A DNA stretch of 7,889 nt from an uncultured Clostridia bacterium (GCA_946619065.1 CAMOLY010000050.1:1-7889), one strand, 5' to 3'. Shown: positions 1 through 6,711, numbered from the stretch's first letter. The notes: generated by a model from the letters alone, not told the origin. Program-made: numbers and translations.

Positions 1-1053
1 CTTCCGCCGGACGTCAACCATTCCGAGGACGTCTTTACGGTGGAGGACGGCGCCATCCGCTTCGGCCTCGGCGCGGTGAAAAACATCGGCCGCGGGATCA
101 TTCAGAAAATGGCCTCTGAGCGGGCTGCCAACGGGGAATTCACCTCTCTGGCCGATTTCTGCCAGCGGCTTGCCGATACCGAGCTCAACAAGCGAGCGCT
201 GGAGAATCTGATCAAGTGCGGCGCGATGGACTGCTTCGGCCTGCGCCGGAGCCAGCTGCTGCAGATGTACGAGCCGGTCCTGACCTGGCTTGCCAACCGC
301 AGCAAGCACAATCTCTCCGGCCAGGTCAGCCTGTTTGACAATCTGGATGTGGAGGACGATTTCAGCGTCCGCCCGCCCGAGATTCCGGAGCTGCCGCTCA
401 AGGAGCGCCTGGCCTACGAAAAGGAGACCACCGGCCTGTATATCACCGGCCATCCGATGGACCAGTACCGGAATGCGCTCCGCTCCACCGCGGTGATCCC
501 GATTGTGCGCATCACCGGCGAGGAGGCGGACCGCGGCGACGGCGAAACCGTCACGGTCGCCGGCGTCGTTCAGGCCTTCTCCACCAAGACGACCCGCAGC
601 AACAGCCTGATGGCGTATGTCACGCTGGAGGACGATACGGCCTCGGTGGAGTGCCTGGTCTTTTCCTCTGCGCTCAGCCGATTTGAGGCCCTGCTTCAGA
701 TCGGTTCCCCGGTCGCCATCGAGGGCAGAGTCTCCATCCGGGATGAAAAAGCGGCACAGTTGATCGTAAATACCGTTCAGGAAATGGATCGGTTCCTGGA
801 GACTGCGGCGCATCCGCCGCTCCGCCTCGGAACCGTTTCTCCGGCGGACAAGCTCTATCTGAAGCTCCCGTCGGAGGACAGCCCCGTCTACGCCAAGACC
901 CGGGCCATCCTGAACATGTTCCCCGGCCCCTCACCCACGGTTTTGTACTTTGCCGATACCGGCGCCAGGCGCGGGACGACCTGCACCCTGGAGGCCGTGA
1001 TGCTCTCGGAGCTCCGGTCCCTGCTCGGGGATGGATCCGTTGTCGAGAAGTGA
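1..1053 (+). CDS. dnaE: DNA polymerase III subunit alpha, C-terminal part (5' end outside window)
   Basis: This is the 3' third of a replicative DNA polymerase alpha subunit, about 350 codons. The reading frame is open from base 1: the codons before the GTG at 40 read LPPDVNHSEDVFT, so the gene enters from the left and 40 is not a real start. What is seen, in order: the typical end of the polymerase region (IRFGLGAVKNIG, about 52-90); a helix-hairpin-helix DNA-binding segment (NKRALENLIKCGAMD, about 187-231); the linker motif YEKETTGLYITGHPMDQY (about 415-468); then an OB-fold (about 547-777, with TLEDDTASVECLVF) and a short C-terminal tail. Family knowledge: the C-family polymerase extends DNA, and in Firmicutes it works alongside PolC. 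The catalytic palm and PHP domain lie outside the window. No clear intrinsic terminator follows the TGA stop. Confidence 0.95.
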   Translation, partial: LPPDVNHSEDVFTVEDGAIRFGLGAVKNIGRGIIQKMASERAANGEFTSLADFCQRLADTELNKRALENLIKCGAMDCFGLRRSQLLQMYEPVLTWLANRSKHNLSGQVSLFDNLDVEDDFSVRPPEIPELPLKERLAYEKETTGLYITGHPMDQYRNALRSTAVIPIVRITGEEADRGDGETVTVAGVVQAFSTKTTRSNSLMAYVTLEDDTASVECLVFSSALSRFEALLQIGSPVAIEGRVSIRDEKAAQLIVNTVQEMDRFLETAAHPPLRLGTVSPADKLYLKLPSEDSPVYAKTRAILNMFPGPSPTVLYFADTGARRGTTCTLEAVMLSELRSLLGDGSVVEK

Positions 1054-1131
1054 CGGTCTCTGCGGCCCAGGGCGGAGAAGCGCCGTGCCAAAAAACAGAT
1101 TACAAAACCTGCAAAAAGATGAAAAAAAGTC

Positions 1132-1160
1132 TACACATTTCGGCCATATTGTGTTATACT
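1132..1160 (+). promoter_or_regulatory. Predicted sigma-A promoter for the lipoprotein/two-component genes
   Basis: The -10 box TATACT (1155-1160) is preceded directly by TGT, making an extended -10. A -35-like TACACA (1132-1137, 4 of 6 matches to TTGACA) lies at the ideal 17-bp spacing. A-rich tracts just upstream (about 1089-1129) resemble an UP element and stand out in this GC-rich sequence. Predicted transcription would start near 1167, giving a leader of about 60 nt. The call rests on consensus match and placement only. Confidence 0.6.
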
Positions 1161-1177
1161 GTAACCTGAATGACTAT

Positions 1178-1206
1178 GGATTGTAAATCCGCTGTTATCC
1201 GGCGGA
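1178..1206 (+). other. Two overlapping short inverted repeats in the leader of the lipoprotein gene
   Basis: GGATT-GTA-AATCC (1178-1190) is a perfect 5-bp inverted repeat with a 3-nt loop. TCCGC (1188-1192) can instead pair with GCGGA (1202-1206). The two stems share bases 1188-1190, so they cannot form together. Both are short, and neither is followed by a T-run or matches a riboswitch I know. The ribosome binding site at 1213-1220 lies just outside them. Function is unproven and chance is possible. Confidence 0.2.
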
Positions 1207-1212
1207 GATCCG

Positions 1213-1220
1213 AAGGAGGG
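1213..1220 (+). promoter_or_regulatory. Ribosome binding site of the lipoprotein gene
   Basis: AAGGAGGG is a near-perfect Shine-Dalgarno sequence ending 5 nt before the ATG at 1226. It fixes that start, which also gives a proper lipoprotein signal peptide. Confidence 0.85.
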
Positions 1221-1225
1221 AGCGC

Positions 1226-2551
1226 ATGAAGCGAAGACGTTGGCTCGTCGGACTTCTGGCCTGCAGCCTGATGCTGCTGACCGGATGTTTTTCGTTGAAC
1301 AGCGACGACTTTTACGCCCTTCCGAAGCGATCGCAGCAGTACAACGACCTGCAGAGCGCGGTCGAGCGCGCCATGGGAAGCGGCGAGTATTCCGCCCCGG
1401 TGTCCGGCTCCAACCGTCAGGCGGTCCAGCAGGCGGATCTCGACGGCGACGGCAAAAAGGAGGCGCTGGTGTTCTGCAAGCAGATGAGCGCGGAGCACCC
1501 GCTCAAGGTTCTGATTCTGAAGCAAGCCTCCGACAGCTACCGCCTGATCAGCACCATCGAGGGCGACGGCACCGCCTTCGACAGCGTCCAGTACGCGCAG
1601 ATCGACGGCCTTCCCGGTATGGAGCTCCTCCTGTCCCGGCGCATCGGAGAACAGGTCCAGCAGTATCTGACGGTCTACCGGCTGACCGACGGCGCGGTTA
1701 CAGAGCTGATGAGCTCCCGCTATTCCGCCAGCGCCGTAACGGATCTGGATGCGGACGGCCTCTCCGACGTGTTCATTCTCCTCAGCAATGCCGACGGGCC
1801 GACGGGCTACGCGGATCTCTACCGTTACCGCGACGGGGCGATGCAGAAGGACGCCGAAGCCAACCTTTCCGGGTCGGCGGAATCCGTCAAGCGGATTCTG
1901 ACCGGCAGCGTCGCGGAGGGTGTCCCGGCGGTCTATGTCGCCAGCGCATTTGACGAGAGCCACCTGATCACCGACGTCTTTGCCCTGCGCGGCAACGTTT
2001 TTACGAATATTTCGCAGAACGCCGAGAGCGGCCAGAGCTCCGATACGGTCCGCAACTACTATGTCTACAGCAGCGACATCGACAACGACGGCGTCATTGA
2101 GATCCCGGGCACGGTCCCGCTGGCGGAGCTTCCCGCGGACGACAGCTCCACCGGCCAGTACCGGATCGTCTGGTACAACCTGAACGTCGACGGTGTCCGG
2201 TCCGACAAAATGAGCACCTATCACAATTTTGCGGAGGGCTGGTTCTTCTATCTGCCGGACGCCTGGTGTCAGTCTCTGGCCGTCAGCAAGGTCCCGATGG
2301 GGGAGAGGCAGAGCGGTACCCGCTTCTCCGTTGTTTCCGAAAACGGGTCCGTGAAGCCCCTGCTGACCGTTGCCGCCTTCACCGGAGAAGACGCGGCCCA
2401 GCGCATCCGGGAGGCTGGCTTCCTCCCGCTGGCCAACCGCGGCGAGACTTCCTATGCGGCCCTGATTGCAGAGGGCACGGATCTGACCGAGGAGGATCTG
2501 AAGGCACGCTTCAGCTTCATCGCGCCGGATCTGCTTCCCGAGTCCAACTGA
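1226..2551 (+). CDS. Lipoprotein with FG-GAP/VCBS-like DxDxDG repeats
   Basis: This is a 441-residue protein of unknown role, predicted to be anchored on the outer face of the cytoplasmic membrane. The N-terminus is a lipoprotein signal: basic MKRRR, a hydrophobic stretch, then the lipobox LTGC with Cys21 as the lipidation site. Three calcium-loop motifs of the DxDxDG type are visible: DLDGDG (71-76), DLDADG (173-178) and DIDNDG (284-289), each followed by hydrophobic strand residues as in FG-GAP/VCBS beta-propeller blades. Degenerate copies appear near 125 (QIDGLPGMELLL) and 227 (GSVAEGVPAVYV). A separate C-terminal part (about 330-441) begins with YHNFAEGWFFYLPDAW and resembles a small domain seen in other clostridial lipoproteins. 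It has its own promoter and sits 55 nt upstream of a two-component system, so it may act in the same envelope process, possibly as a ligand-binding partner of the kinase. That last point is inference. No catalytic motif is recognised. Confidence 0.88.
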   Translation: MKRRRWLVGLLACSLMLLTGCFSLNSDDFYALPKRSQQYNDLQSAVERAMGSGEYSAPVSGSNRQAVQQADLDGDGKKEALVFCKQMSAEHPLKVLILKQASDSYRLISTIEGDGTAFDSVQYAQIDGLPGMELLLSRRIGEQVQQYLTVYRLTDGAVTELMSSRYSASAVTDLDADGLSDVFILLSNADGPTGYADLYRYRDGAMQKDAEANLSGSAESVKRILTGSVAEGVPAVYVASAFDESHLITDVFALRGNVFTNISQNAESGQSSDTVRNYYVYSSDIDNDGVIEIPGTVPLAELPADDSSTGQYRIVWYNLNVDGVRSDKMSTYHNFAEGWFFYLPDAWCQSLAVSKVPMGERQSGTRFSVVSENGSVKPLLTVAAFTGEDAAQRIREAGFLPLANRGETSYAALIAEGTDLTEEDLKARFSFIAPDLLPESN

Positions 2552-2564
2552 TTGCAAGCACAAC

Positions 2565-2594
2565 CCTTTCCCCGGCTGCACCGGGGGAGAAAGG
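2565..2594 (+). promoter_or_regulatory. Intercistronic RNA hairpin upstream of the response regulator
   Basis: CCTTT-CCCCGG (2565-2575) can pair with CCGGGG...AAAGG (2581-2594). This gives a 6-bp GC stem closed by the loop CTGCA, then a 3-nt GAG bulge, then five more pairs. It ends 12 nt before the regulator ATG. No T-run follows, so it is not a standard intrinsic terminator. The purine tract GGGGGAG inside its 3' arm would be paired, leaving only the weaker GGAAG (2597-2601) for ribosome binding. An RNA-processing, stability or translation-control role is possible but not shown. Confidence 0.5.
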
Positions 2595-2606
2595 CTGGAA
2601 GAAAAG

Positions 2607-3293
2607 ATGAAAAAAGTACTGATTTTGGAAGATGAAGTGAGCATCCGCAGCTTTGTGGTCATCAATCTGCGCCGCGCCGGCTATGAGGCCATCGAGGCCG
2701 GCACCGGCATGGAGGCCCTGGAGCGTCTGCGCGAGCATCCGGATATCGGCGTCGCGATCCTGGACATCATGCTCCCGGATATTGACGGCTTCGAGGTCTG
2801 CAGAAATATTCGCGCCACGAACAAGGTGATCGGAATCATCATGCTCACGGCCCGTACCCAGGAGATGGACAAGGTGACCGGTCTGATGACCGGTGCGGAC
2901 GACTATGTGACCAAGCCCTTCTCTCCGGCGGAGCTGACCGCGCGGATCGACGCGCTCTACCGCCGCATTGGCGGGGACGTCAACAGCGATTCCGAGGTGC
3001 TCAGCCAGGGTCCCTTTGTTCTGAACACCCGCAACCGCACCCTCGAAAAGGAGGGCCAGCGCATCAAGCTGACCCAGGTCGAGTACGCGATCATGAAGCT
3101 CTTTATGCAGAACCCCGGGCGCGCCCTGTCCCGCGAGGACATTCTCACCAGCGTCTGGGGCAGGGACTATGACGGAGAACTGAAGATCGTGGACGTCAAC
3201 ATCCGCCGCCTGCGCATCAAAATCGAAAACGATACCGCCAATCCGACCTTTATCACCACTGTCTGGGGCTTCGGCTACAAGTGGGGTGCCTGA
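2607..3293 (+). CDS. OmpR/PhoB-family response regulator
   Basis: This is a 228-residue DNA-binding response regulator, usual length for the family. The receiver domain (about 1-120) has the acidic pair E8/D9, the phospho-acceptor D53 in LDIMLPDIDG, the switch residue T81 and the conserved K103 in TKPF. All key residues are present, so it should be phosphorylated. A winged-helix DNA-binding domain of the trans_reg_C type follows (about 131-228), with LTQVEYAIMKLF, SREDIL and the C-terminal wing TTVWGFGYKW. The ATG is preceded by a weak GGAAG ribosome site 5 nt away and by an intercistronic hairpin. The kinase gene begins 3 nt after its stop, so the two are almost certainly partners and probably translationally coupled. 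The target genes cannot be read from this sequence. The protein resembles PhoP/PhoB-type regulators but cannot be assigned to one. Confidence 0.95.
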   Translation: MKKVLILEDEVSIRSFVVINLRRAGYEAIEAGTGMEALERLREHPDIGVAILDIMLPDIDGFEVCRNIRATNKVIGIIMLTARTQEMDKVTGLMTGADDYVTKPFSPAELTARIDALYRRIGGDVNSDSEVLSQGPFVLNTRNRTLEKEGQRIKLTQVEYAIMKLFMQNPGRALSREDILTSVWGRDYDGELKIVDVNIRRLRIKIENDTANPTFITTVWGFGYKWGA

Positions 3294-3296
3294 TCC

Positions 3297-4742
3297 ATGG
3301 GCGATCCGGAAAAAAAGAAAAAAAGGAAAAAAGCGGCAAACGGCATCCGGCAGCGCTGGTTTAAGAACATCCTGAGTCTGGTGGCCGCGGTGGTGATCAT
3401 TGCCGGCGTGGCCTTCACCCTGGCAAACGGGATGTACACCTACTCCGCAATGCGCTCCGGTCTGGAGGCGGAGGCTGCCACAACCGCCGCGTTCCTGCGA
3501 AATTACCTGAATCTGGATTTCAACGAGTGCTACGCCTCCTGCATTCTGCTCGTGCAGAACTACGAGAACAAGGACCGCCTGGAGCTGCAGTTTGTGGACG
3601 AAAACAGCAGAATCGTCGCCTCCTCCTACGGCCTGTTCGCCGACGAGCGGGTGGAGACGGACGAGGTTTCGAGAGCGCTCTCCAGCCGCAGCCCGGTCTA
3701 TTTTGTCGGCAAGAACCCGGCCACGAACGAGCGCATCATGACGGTCACGACCCCGATGATCTACTCCGACGGCAGGGTGGTGGGCGTCCTCCGCTTTGTC
3801 ACGGCGACCCGCAGCGCGGACCGTTTCGTTCTGCTGATCCTGCTGGTGACACTCGGCCTTGCGGGGCTGGTGGTTCTGATCGTCTATCTGAGCAGCCGCC
3901 TGTATTTCAAATCCATCCTGATCCCGGTTTCGGAGATCACCGAGACGGCCAAGCGCATTGCCGGCGGCAGCTACGGCGTGCAGATCGAGAAGAAATTCGA
4001 CGACGAGATCGGCGAGCTGGCTGACACGATCAATGACATGTCCAACAAGATCAGCCAGTCCGAACGGATGCAGGCGGAGTTTGTCTCCTCGGTTTCCCAT
4101 GAGCTTCGCACGCCCCTGACCGCGATCACCGGCTGGGGTGAGACGCTGATGGACGGGGACGTTGGCCCCGAGGAGACCCGCCGCGGCATTACGATCATCC
4201 TGCGCGAGGCGCGGCGGCTGACCTCCATGGTGGAGGAGCTGCTGGAGTTCACCCGCATGCAGGACGGGCGTTTCACCCTGAACGTGCGCAGATGCGACCT
4301 GCGTGCCGACTTCGAGGATATGATCTTCATGTACGGCAGCAGGCTCCGTCAGGAGGGCATCGAGCTGGAATACGAGGACAGCCCGGAGGATATCCCGGAG
4401 ATCTCCTGCGATCCAGAGCGCATGCGCCAGGTCTTCCTGAATATTCTCGACAATGCTGCCAAGCACGGCGGCGAGGGAAAGAAGATCACGGCATCCATGA
4501 CCCGGGAGGACGGCGAAATCGTGATCCGCATCCGCGACTTCGGCCCCGGCATCCCGGCCGAGGAGCTCCCGCACGTCAAAAAGAAGTTCTATAAGGGCAG
4601 CTCGAAGGTCCGCGGCTCCGGCATCGGTCTGGCGGTCTGCGAGGAGATCGTCACGATGCACGGCGGAAAGCTGGAGATCGGCAACGCCGAAGGCGGCGGC
4701 TGCCTTGTGACGGTCCGCCTTCCGCTGGGGACCCCGGCGTAG
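3297..4742 (+). CDS. Membrane sensor histidine kinase (HAMP-HisKA-HATPase_c)
   Basis: This is a 481-residue sensor kinase, partner of the preceding regulator. After a lysine-rich cytoplasmic start (residues 6-12) come a first membrane helix (about 24-45), an extracytoplasmic sensor region of about 130 residues (46-176, possibly PAS/Cache-like), a second membrane helix (about 177-199), a HAMP linker (about 200-252) and the catalytic core. The H-box SSVSHELRTPL holds the phosphorylated H268. The N-box is NILDNAAKH (382-390), G1 is DFGPGI (414-419), the F-box is KKKFYKGSS (428-436) and G2 is GSGIGLA (440-446), so the kinase looks fully active. The signal sensed is unknown. The start is the first ATG after the regulator stop, with only a weak GTGGGG ribosome site (3281-3286), suggesting translational coupling. 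Oddity: codons 5-12 form A-runs of 7, 7 and 6 bases, unlike the rest of the gene. Confidence 0.95.
   Translation: MGDPEKKKKRKKAANGIRQRWFKNILSLVAAVVIIAGVAFTLANGMYTYSAMRSGLEAEAATTAAFLRNYLNLDFNECYASCILLVQNYENKDRLELQFVDENSRIVASSYGLFADERVETDEVSRALSSRSPVYFVGKNPATNERIMTVTTPMIYSDGRVVGVLRFVTATRSADRFVLLILLVTLGLAGLVVLIVYLSSRLYFKSILIPVSEITETAKRIAGGSYGVQIEKKFDDEIGELADTINDMSNKISQSERMQAEFVSSVSHELRTPLTAITGWGETLMDGDVGPEETRRGITIILREARRLTSMVEELLEFTRMQDGRFTLNVRRCDLRADFEDMIFMYGSRLRQEGIELEYEDSPEDIPEISCDPERMRQVFLNILDNAAKHGGEGKKITASMTREDGEIVIRIRDFGPGIPAEELPHVKKKFYKGSSKVRGSGIGLAVCEEIVTMHGGKLEIGNAEGGGCLVTVRLPLGTPA
3310..3332 (+). repeat. A-tract (A7-G-A7-GG-A6) in the kinase start, containing an A AAA AAG heptamer
   Basis: Bases 3310-3316, 3318-3324 and 3327-3332 are runs of A broken only by G and GG. 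The heptamer A AAA AAG (3311-3317) lies in the zero frame as codons AAA AAG, the classic arrangement for -1 slippage. After a -1 shift the new frame meets TAA at 3362-3364, before the first membrane helix. The tract is real; any frameshifting is inference. Confidence 0.6.
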
Positions 4743-4774
4743 CGCGCCCGGCCCATGTAAAAGAAGATTCCGAA

Positions 4775-4780
4775 AAGGAG
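4775..4780 (+). promoter_or_regulatory. Ribosome binding site of the DUF1385 gene
   Basis: AAGGAG, within AAAAGGAG, ends 8 nt before the ATG at 4789 and supports that start. The 46-nt gap after the kinase stop shows no convincing terminator or promoter. Confidence 0.75.
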
Positions 4781-4788
4781 TATCCGTT

Positions 4789-5811
4789 ATGTCCAACGAA
4801 TCCTGCGCGGTCAAAGAAAAATTCAAAACCATGATCGGCGGGCAGGCGCTGATCGAAGGCATTTTGATGCGCGGCCCGAAGAAGCAGGCCGTCGTGGTCC
4901 GCAATCCCAAGGAAGGTCTGATCCGCAAGGTCGAACCGGTCCGGAAGCGGACCGGGATCCTGACCTGGCCGCTGATCCGCGGCGTGGTCAATTTCGGCGC
5001 GTCCATGTACGCCGGCGTCAAATCCCTGATGTGGTCCGCCGAGCACTCCGGCATGGACGAGGAAGAGGGCGAGGCGGACGAGAAGCCGTCCAAGCTGGAC
5101 AGCTGGCTGGAAAAGAAGCTGGGCAGCGAGAAATTCATGTCTGCCGTCATCACGGTTGCGGTGATTATCGGCCTGGGCTTTTCCCTGCTGCTGTTCTTCC
5201 TGCTCCCGATGCTGCTGGGCAACGGCTTTGAGCGGCTGACCCACTGCGGCGTCGTCTGGCAGCACCTGTTCGAGGGCCTGTGCCGCATTGTGATTTTCCT
5301 GATTTATATGATCCTGATCTCCCGGCTCAAGGACATGAAGCGGGTTTTCTCCTACCACGGCGCGGAGCACAAGACGATCCGCTGCTATGAGGCGAAGCTC
5401 CCGCTGACGGTGGAAAACGTCCGGAAGATGACCCGCATGCATCCCCGCTGCGGCACCAGCTTTCTGTTTGTGATCATGACGCTCTCGATCCTGCTCTTTA
5501 CGGTTCTCTCCTATGTCCTCAACGCCTGGATCCCGGGGCTGGTCCAGCTCCAGAAAAACAGCAAGGTTCTCTACAACCTGCTGATGATGGCGCTCAAGCT
5601 CTTCGTGATGCTGCCGCTGGTGGTCTCCATCGGCTATGAGATCAACCGCTTTGTGGGCCGCCACGATAACCGCTTCACGCGTCTGCTCACCGCGCCGGGC
5701 ATGTGGTTTCAGCGCTTCACGACCAACGAGCCGGATGACTCCATGATGGAGGTTGCGATCGAGGCGCTGACGCTGGTGCTTCCCGACCAGGAGGGAGACG
5801 ACAAATGGTAA
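4789..5811 (+). CDS. yqhQ: DUF1385 family membrane protein (YqhQ-like)
   Basis: This is a 340-residue multi-pass membrane protein of the DUF1385 family, whose biochemical function is not established. Family signatures are clear: GGQALIEGILMRGP (17-30); YHGAEHKTIRCYE (189-201), with conserved histidines that could bind a metal; HPRCGTSFLF (218-227); and a C-terminal stretch with PGMWFQRFTTNEPDD and EVAIEAL. Hydrophobic segments lie near 118-143, 163-180, 223-244 and 265-284. A charged acidic loop (about 85-110) precedes the first. The gene has a good ribosome site, and its last 7 bases overlap the start of prmC, so the two are translationally linked. In many Firmicutes this family sits beside prmC, often with rpmE and prfA. 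The symbol yqhQ is by family resemblance to the Bacillus protein, not by demonstrated function. Confidence 0.92.
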   Translation: MSNESCAVKEKFKTMIGGQALIEGILMRGPKKQAVVVRNPKEGLIRKVEPVRKRTGILTWPLIRGVVNFGASMYAGVKSLMWSAEHSGMDEEEGEADEKPSKLDSWLEKKLGSEKFMSAVITVAVIIGLGFSLLLFFLLPMLLGNGFERLTHCGVVWQHLFEGLCRIVIFLIYMILISRLKDMKRVFSYHGAEHKTIRCYEAKLPLTVENVRKMTRMHPRCGTSFLFVIMTLSILLFTVLSYVLNAWIPGLVQLQKNSKVLYNLLMMALKLFVMLPLVVSIGYEINRFVGRHDNRFTRLLTAPGMWFQRFTTNEPDDSMMEVAIEALTLVLPDQEGDDKW

Positions 5812-6686
5812 AGACCTACGCCGATCTCTATCTCGACGCCCGGAAGGCGATGCTTCCGGTGGACGGCATGTATGCCGCCAACATGGCCCGCGAGCTGCTC
5901 TGCGCCGCCTCCGGCAAGACTGCCGAGCAGATCATCGCCGACCGGAGCCTCTACGCCTCCGAGGAGATCTGCCAGAGGACAGCGAGCTTTGTGCGCCGGC
6001 ATTTGCAGGGCGAACCGATTGCCTATATTCTGGGTGAGTGGGACTTCTGCGACATGACCCTGACGGTCACGCCGGCGGTGCTGATCCCCCGCGACGACAC
6101 GATGGCGGTCACCGAGCTTGCCATCAAGCGCGCCATGTTCCTGCCGCAGAATCCGCGGATTCTGGATCTGTGCACCGGCTCCGGCTGCATTGGTCTGGCA
6201 ATTGCCCGCCGGGTCCACGACGCCAAGCTGACGCTGGGCGACGTCTCCGCCGAGGCCCTCAAGGTTGCGAAGAAAAACGTCACGGACCTCAAGCTGAGCG
6301 GCAGAGTTACCTGTGTTCCGGTGGACGCCCGCAAGCCGGCCGCTTCGTTTCTCGGGAAGTTTGATCTGATTGTCTCAAATCCGCCCTATGTCACCACCGC
6401 GGAATATGAGAACCTGGACCCCTCCGTCCGCGACTATGAGCCGCGCCTTGCCCTCGACGGCGGGCCGGACGGCCTGGACTTCTACCGCGCCATTGTGCGC
6501 AATTTCACCGACGCGATCCGGCCCGGCGGCTATCTGGCGCTGGAATTCGGCATGGGCCAGGAGGACGCAGTCTGCGAGATTTTGACCGCCGCCGACTACG
6601 AGATTCAGGAGCTCCGCCAGGACAATTCCGGCATCACCAGAGCCGTGCTCGCGAAGCACGGCCAGGCCGAAGAAACAGAAGAATAA
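5805..6686 (+). CDS. prmC: Peptide chain release factor N5-glutamine methyltransferase
   Basis: PrmC (HemK) uses S-adenosylmethionine to methylate the glutamine of the GGQ motif in release factors RF1 and RF2, which improves translation termination. The protein is 293 residues, normal for the family. An N-terminal helical domain (about 1-80) ends with GEPIAYILGEWDF (69-81). The Rossmann-type methyltransferase domain follows, with the SAM loop DLCTGSGCIGLAIA (121-134), acidic D146 and the catalytic NPPY (192-195) that contacts the substrate glutamine. The ATG overlaps the DUF1385 stop by 7 nt and is preceded by AGGAGG (5789-5794) inside that gene, 10 nt upstream. One variation: the usual IPRP(D/E)TE motif reads IPRDDTM (94-100). 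No release factor gene follows directly, so it is separated from prfA here. Confidence 0.95.
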   Translation: MVKTYADLYLDARKAMLPVDGMYAANMARELLCAASGKTAEQIIADRSLYASEEICQRTASFVRRHLQGEPIAYILGEWDFCDMTLTVTPAVLIPRDDTMAVTELAIKRAMFLPQNPRILDLCTGSGCIGLAIARRVHDAKLTLGDVSAEALKVAKKNVTDLKLSGRVTCVPVDARKPAASFLGKFDLIVSNPPYVTTAEYENLDPSVRDYEPRLALDGGPDGLDFYRAIVRNFTDAIRPGGYLALEFGMGQEDAVCEILTAADYEIQELRQDNSGITRAVLAKHGQAEETEE

Positions 6687-6711
6687 TGAACCGTTTATGG
6701 GACCGAATACC

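Noticed and set aside
40..42. GTG at 40 as a true gene start
   Set aside because: The frame is open to base 1 and the upstream codons encode conserved DnaE residues, so this is the inside of dnaE.
1054..1100. Possible terminator after dnaE (TCTCTGC...GCGGAGA, about 1057-1078)
   Set aside because: The stem needs a G-T pair and is followed by A-rich sequence with no T-run, so it is not a convincing intrinsic terminator.
1161..1225. A riboswitch in the lipoprotein leader
   Set aside because: The predicted leader is only about 60 nt, with short stems and no match to any known riboswitch core.
1154..2665. A 503-codon minus-strand open frame opposite the lipoprotein gene
   Set aside because: Same codon-register effect. 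The sense frame has a ribosome site, signal peptide and repeats, and the antisense product has no recognised motif.
2517..5288. A 923-codon open frame on the minus strand across the regulator, kinase and DUF1385 genes
   Set aside because: Through the regulator and kinase its codons lie exactly opposite the sense codons, so it is broken only by TTA, CTA or TCA sense codons, which are rare in GC-rich genes. Its product is low-complexity, rich in H, D, R and A, with no recognisable domain, while the sense strand encodes clear families.
4651..5664. A 337-codon minus-strand open frame opposite the DUF1385 gene
   Set aside because: It is in codon register with DUF1385 and has no domain signature; explained by GC-rich codon use.
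6682..6687. AATAAT at the end of prmC as a -10 box for recA
   Set aside because: It matches 5 of 6 bases, but no -35-like sequence lies at usable spacing, and it sits at the stop codon where TAATGA arises easily.
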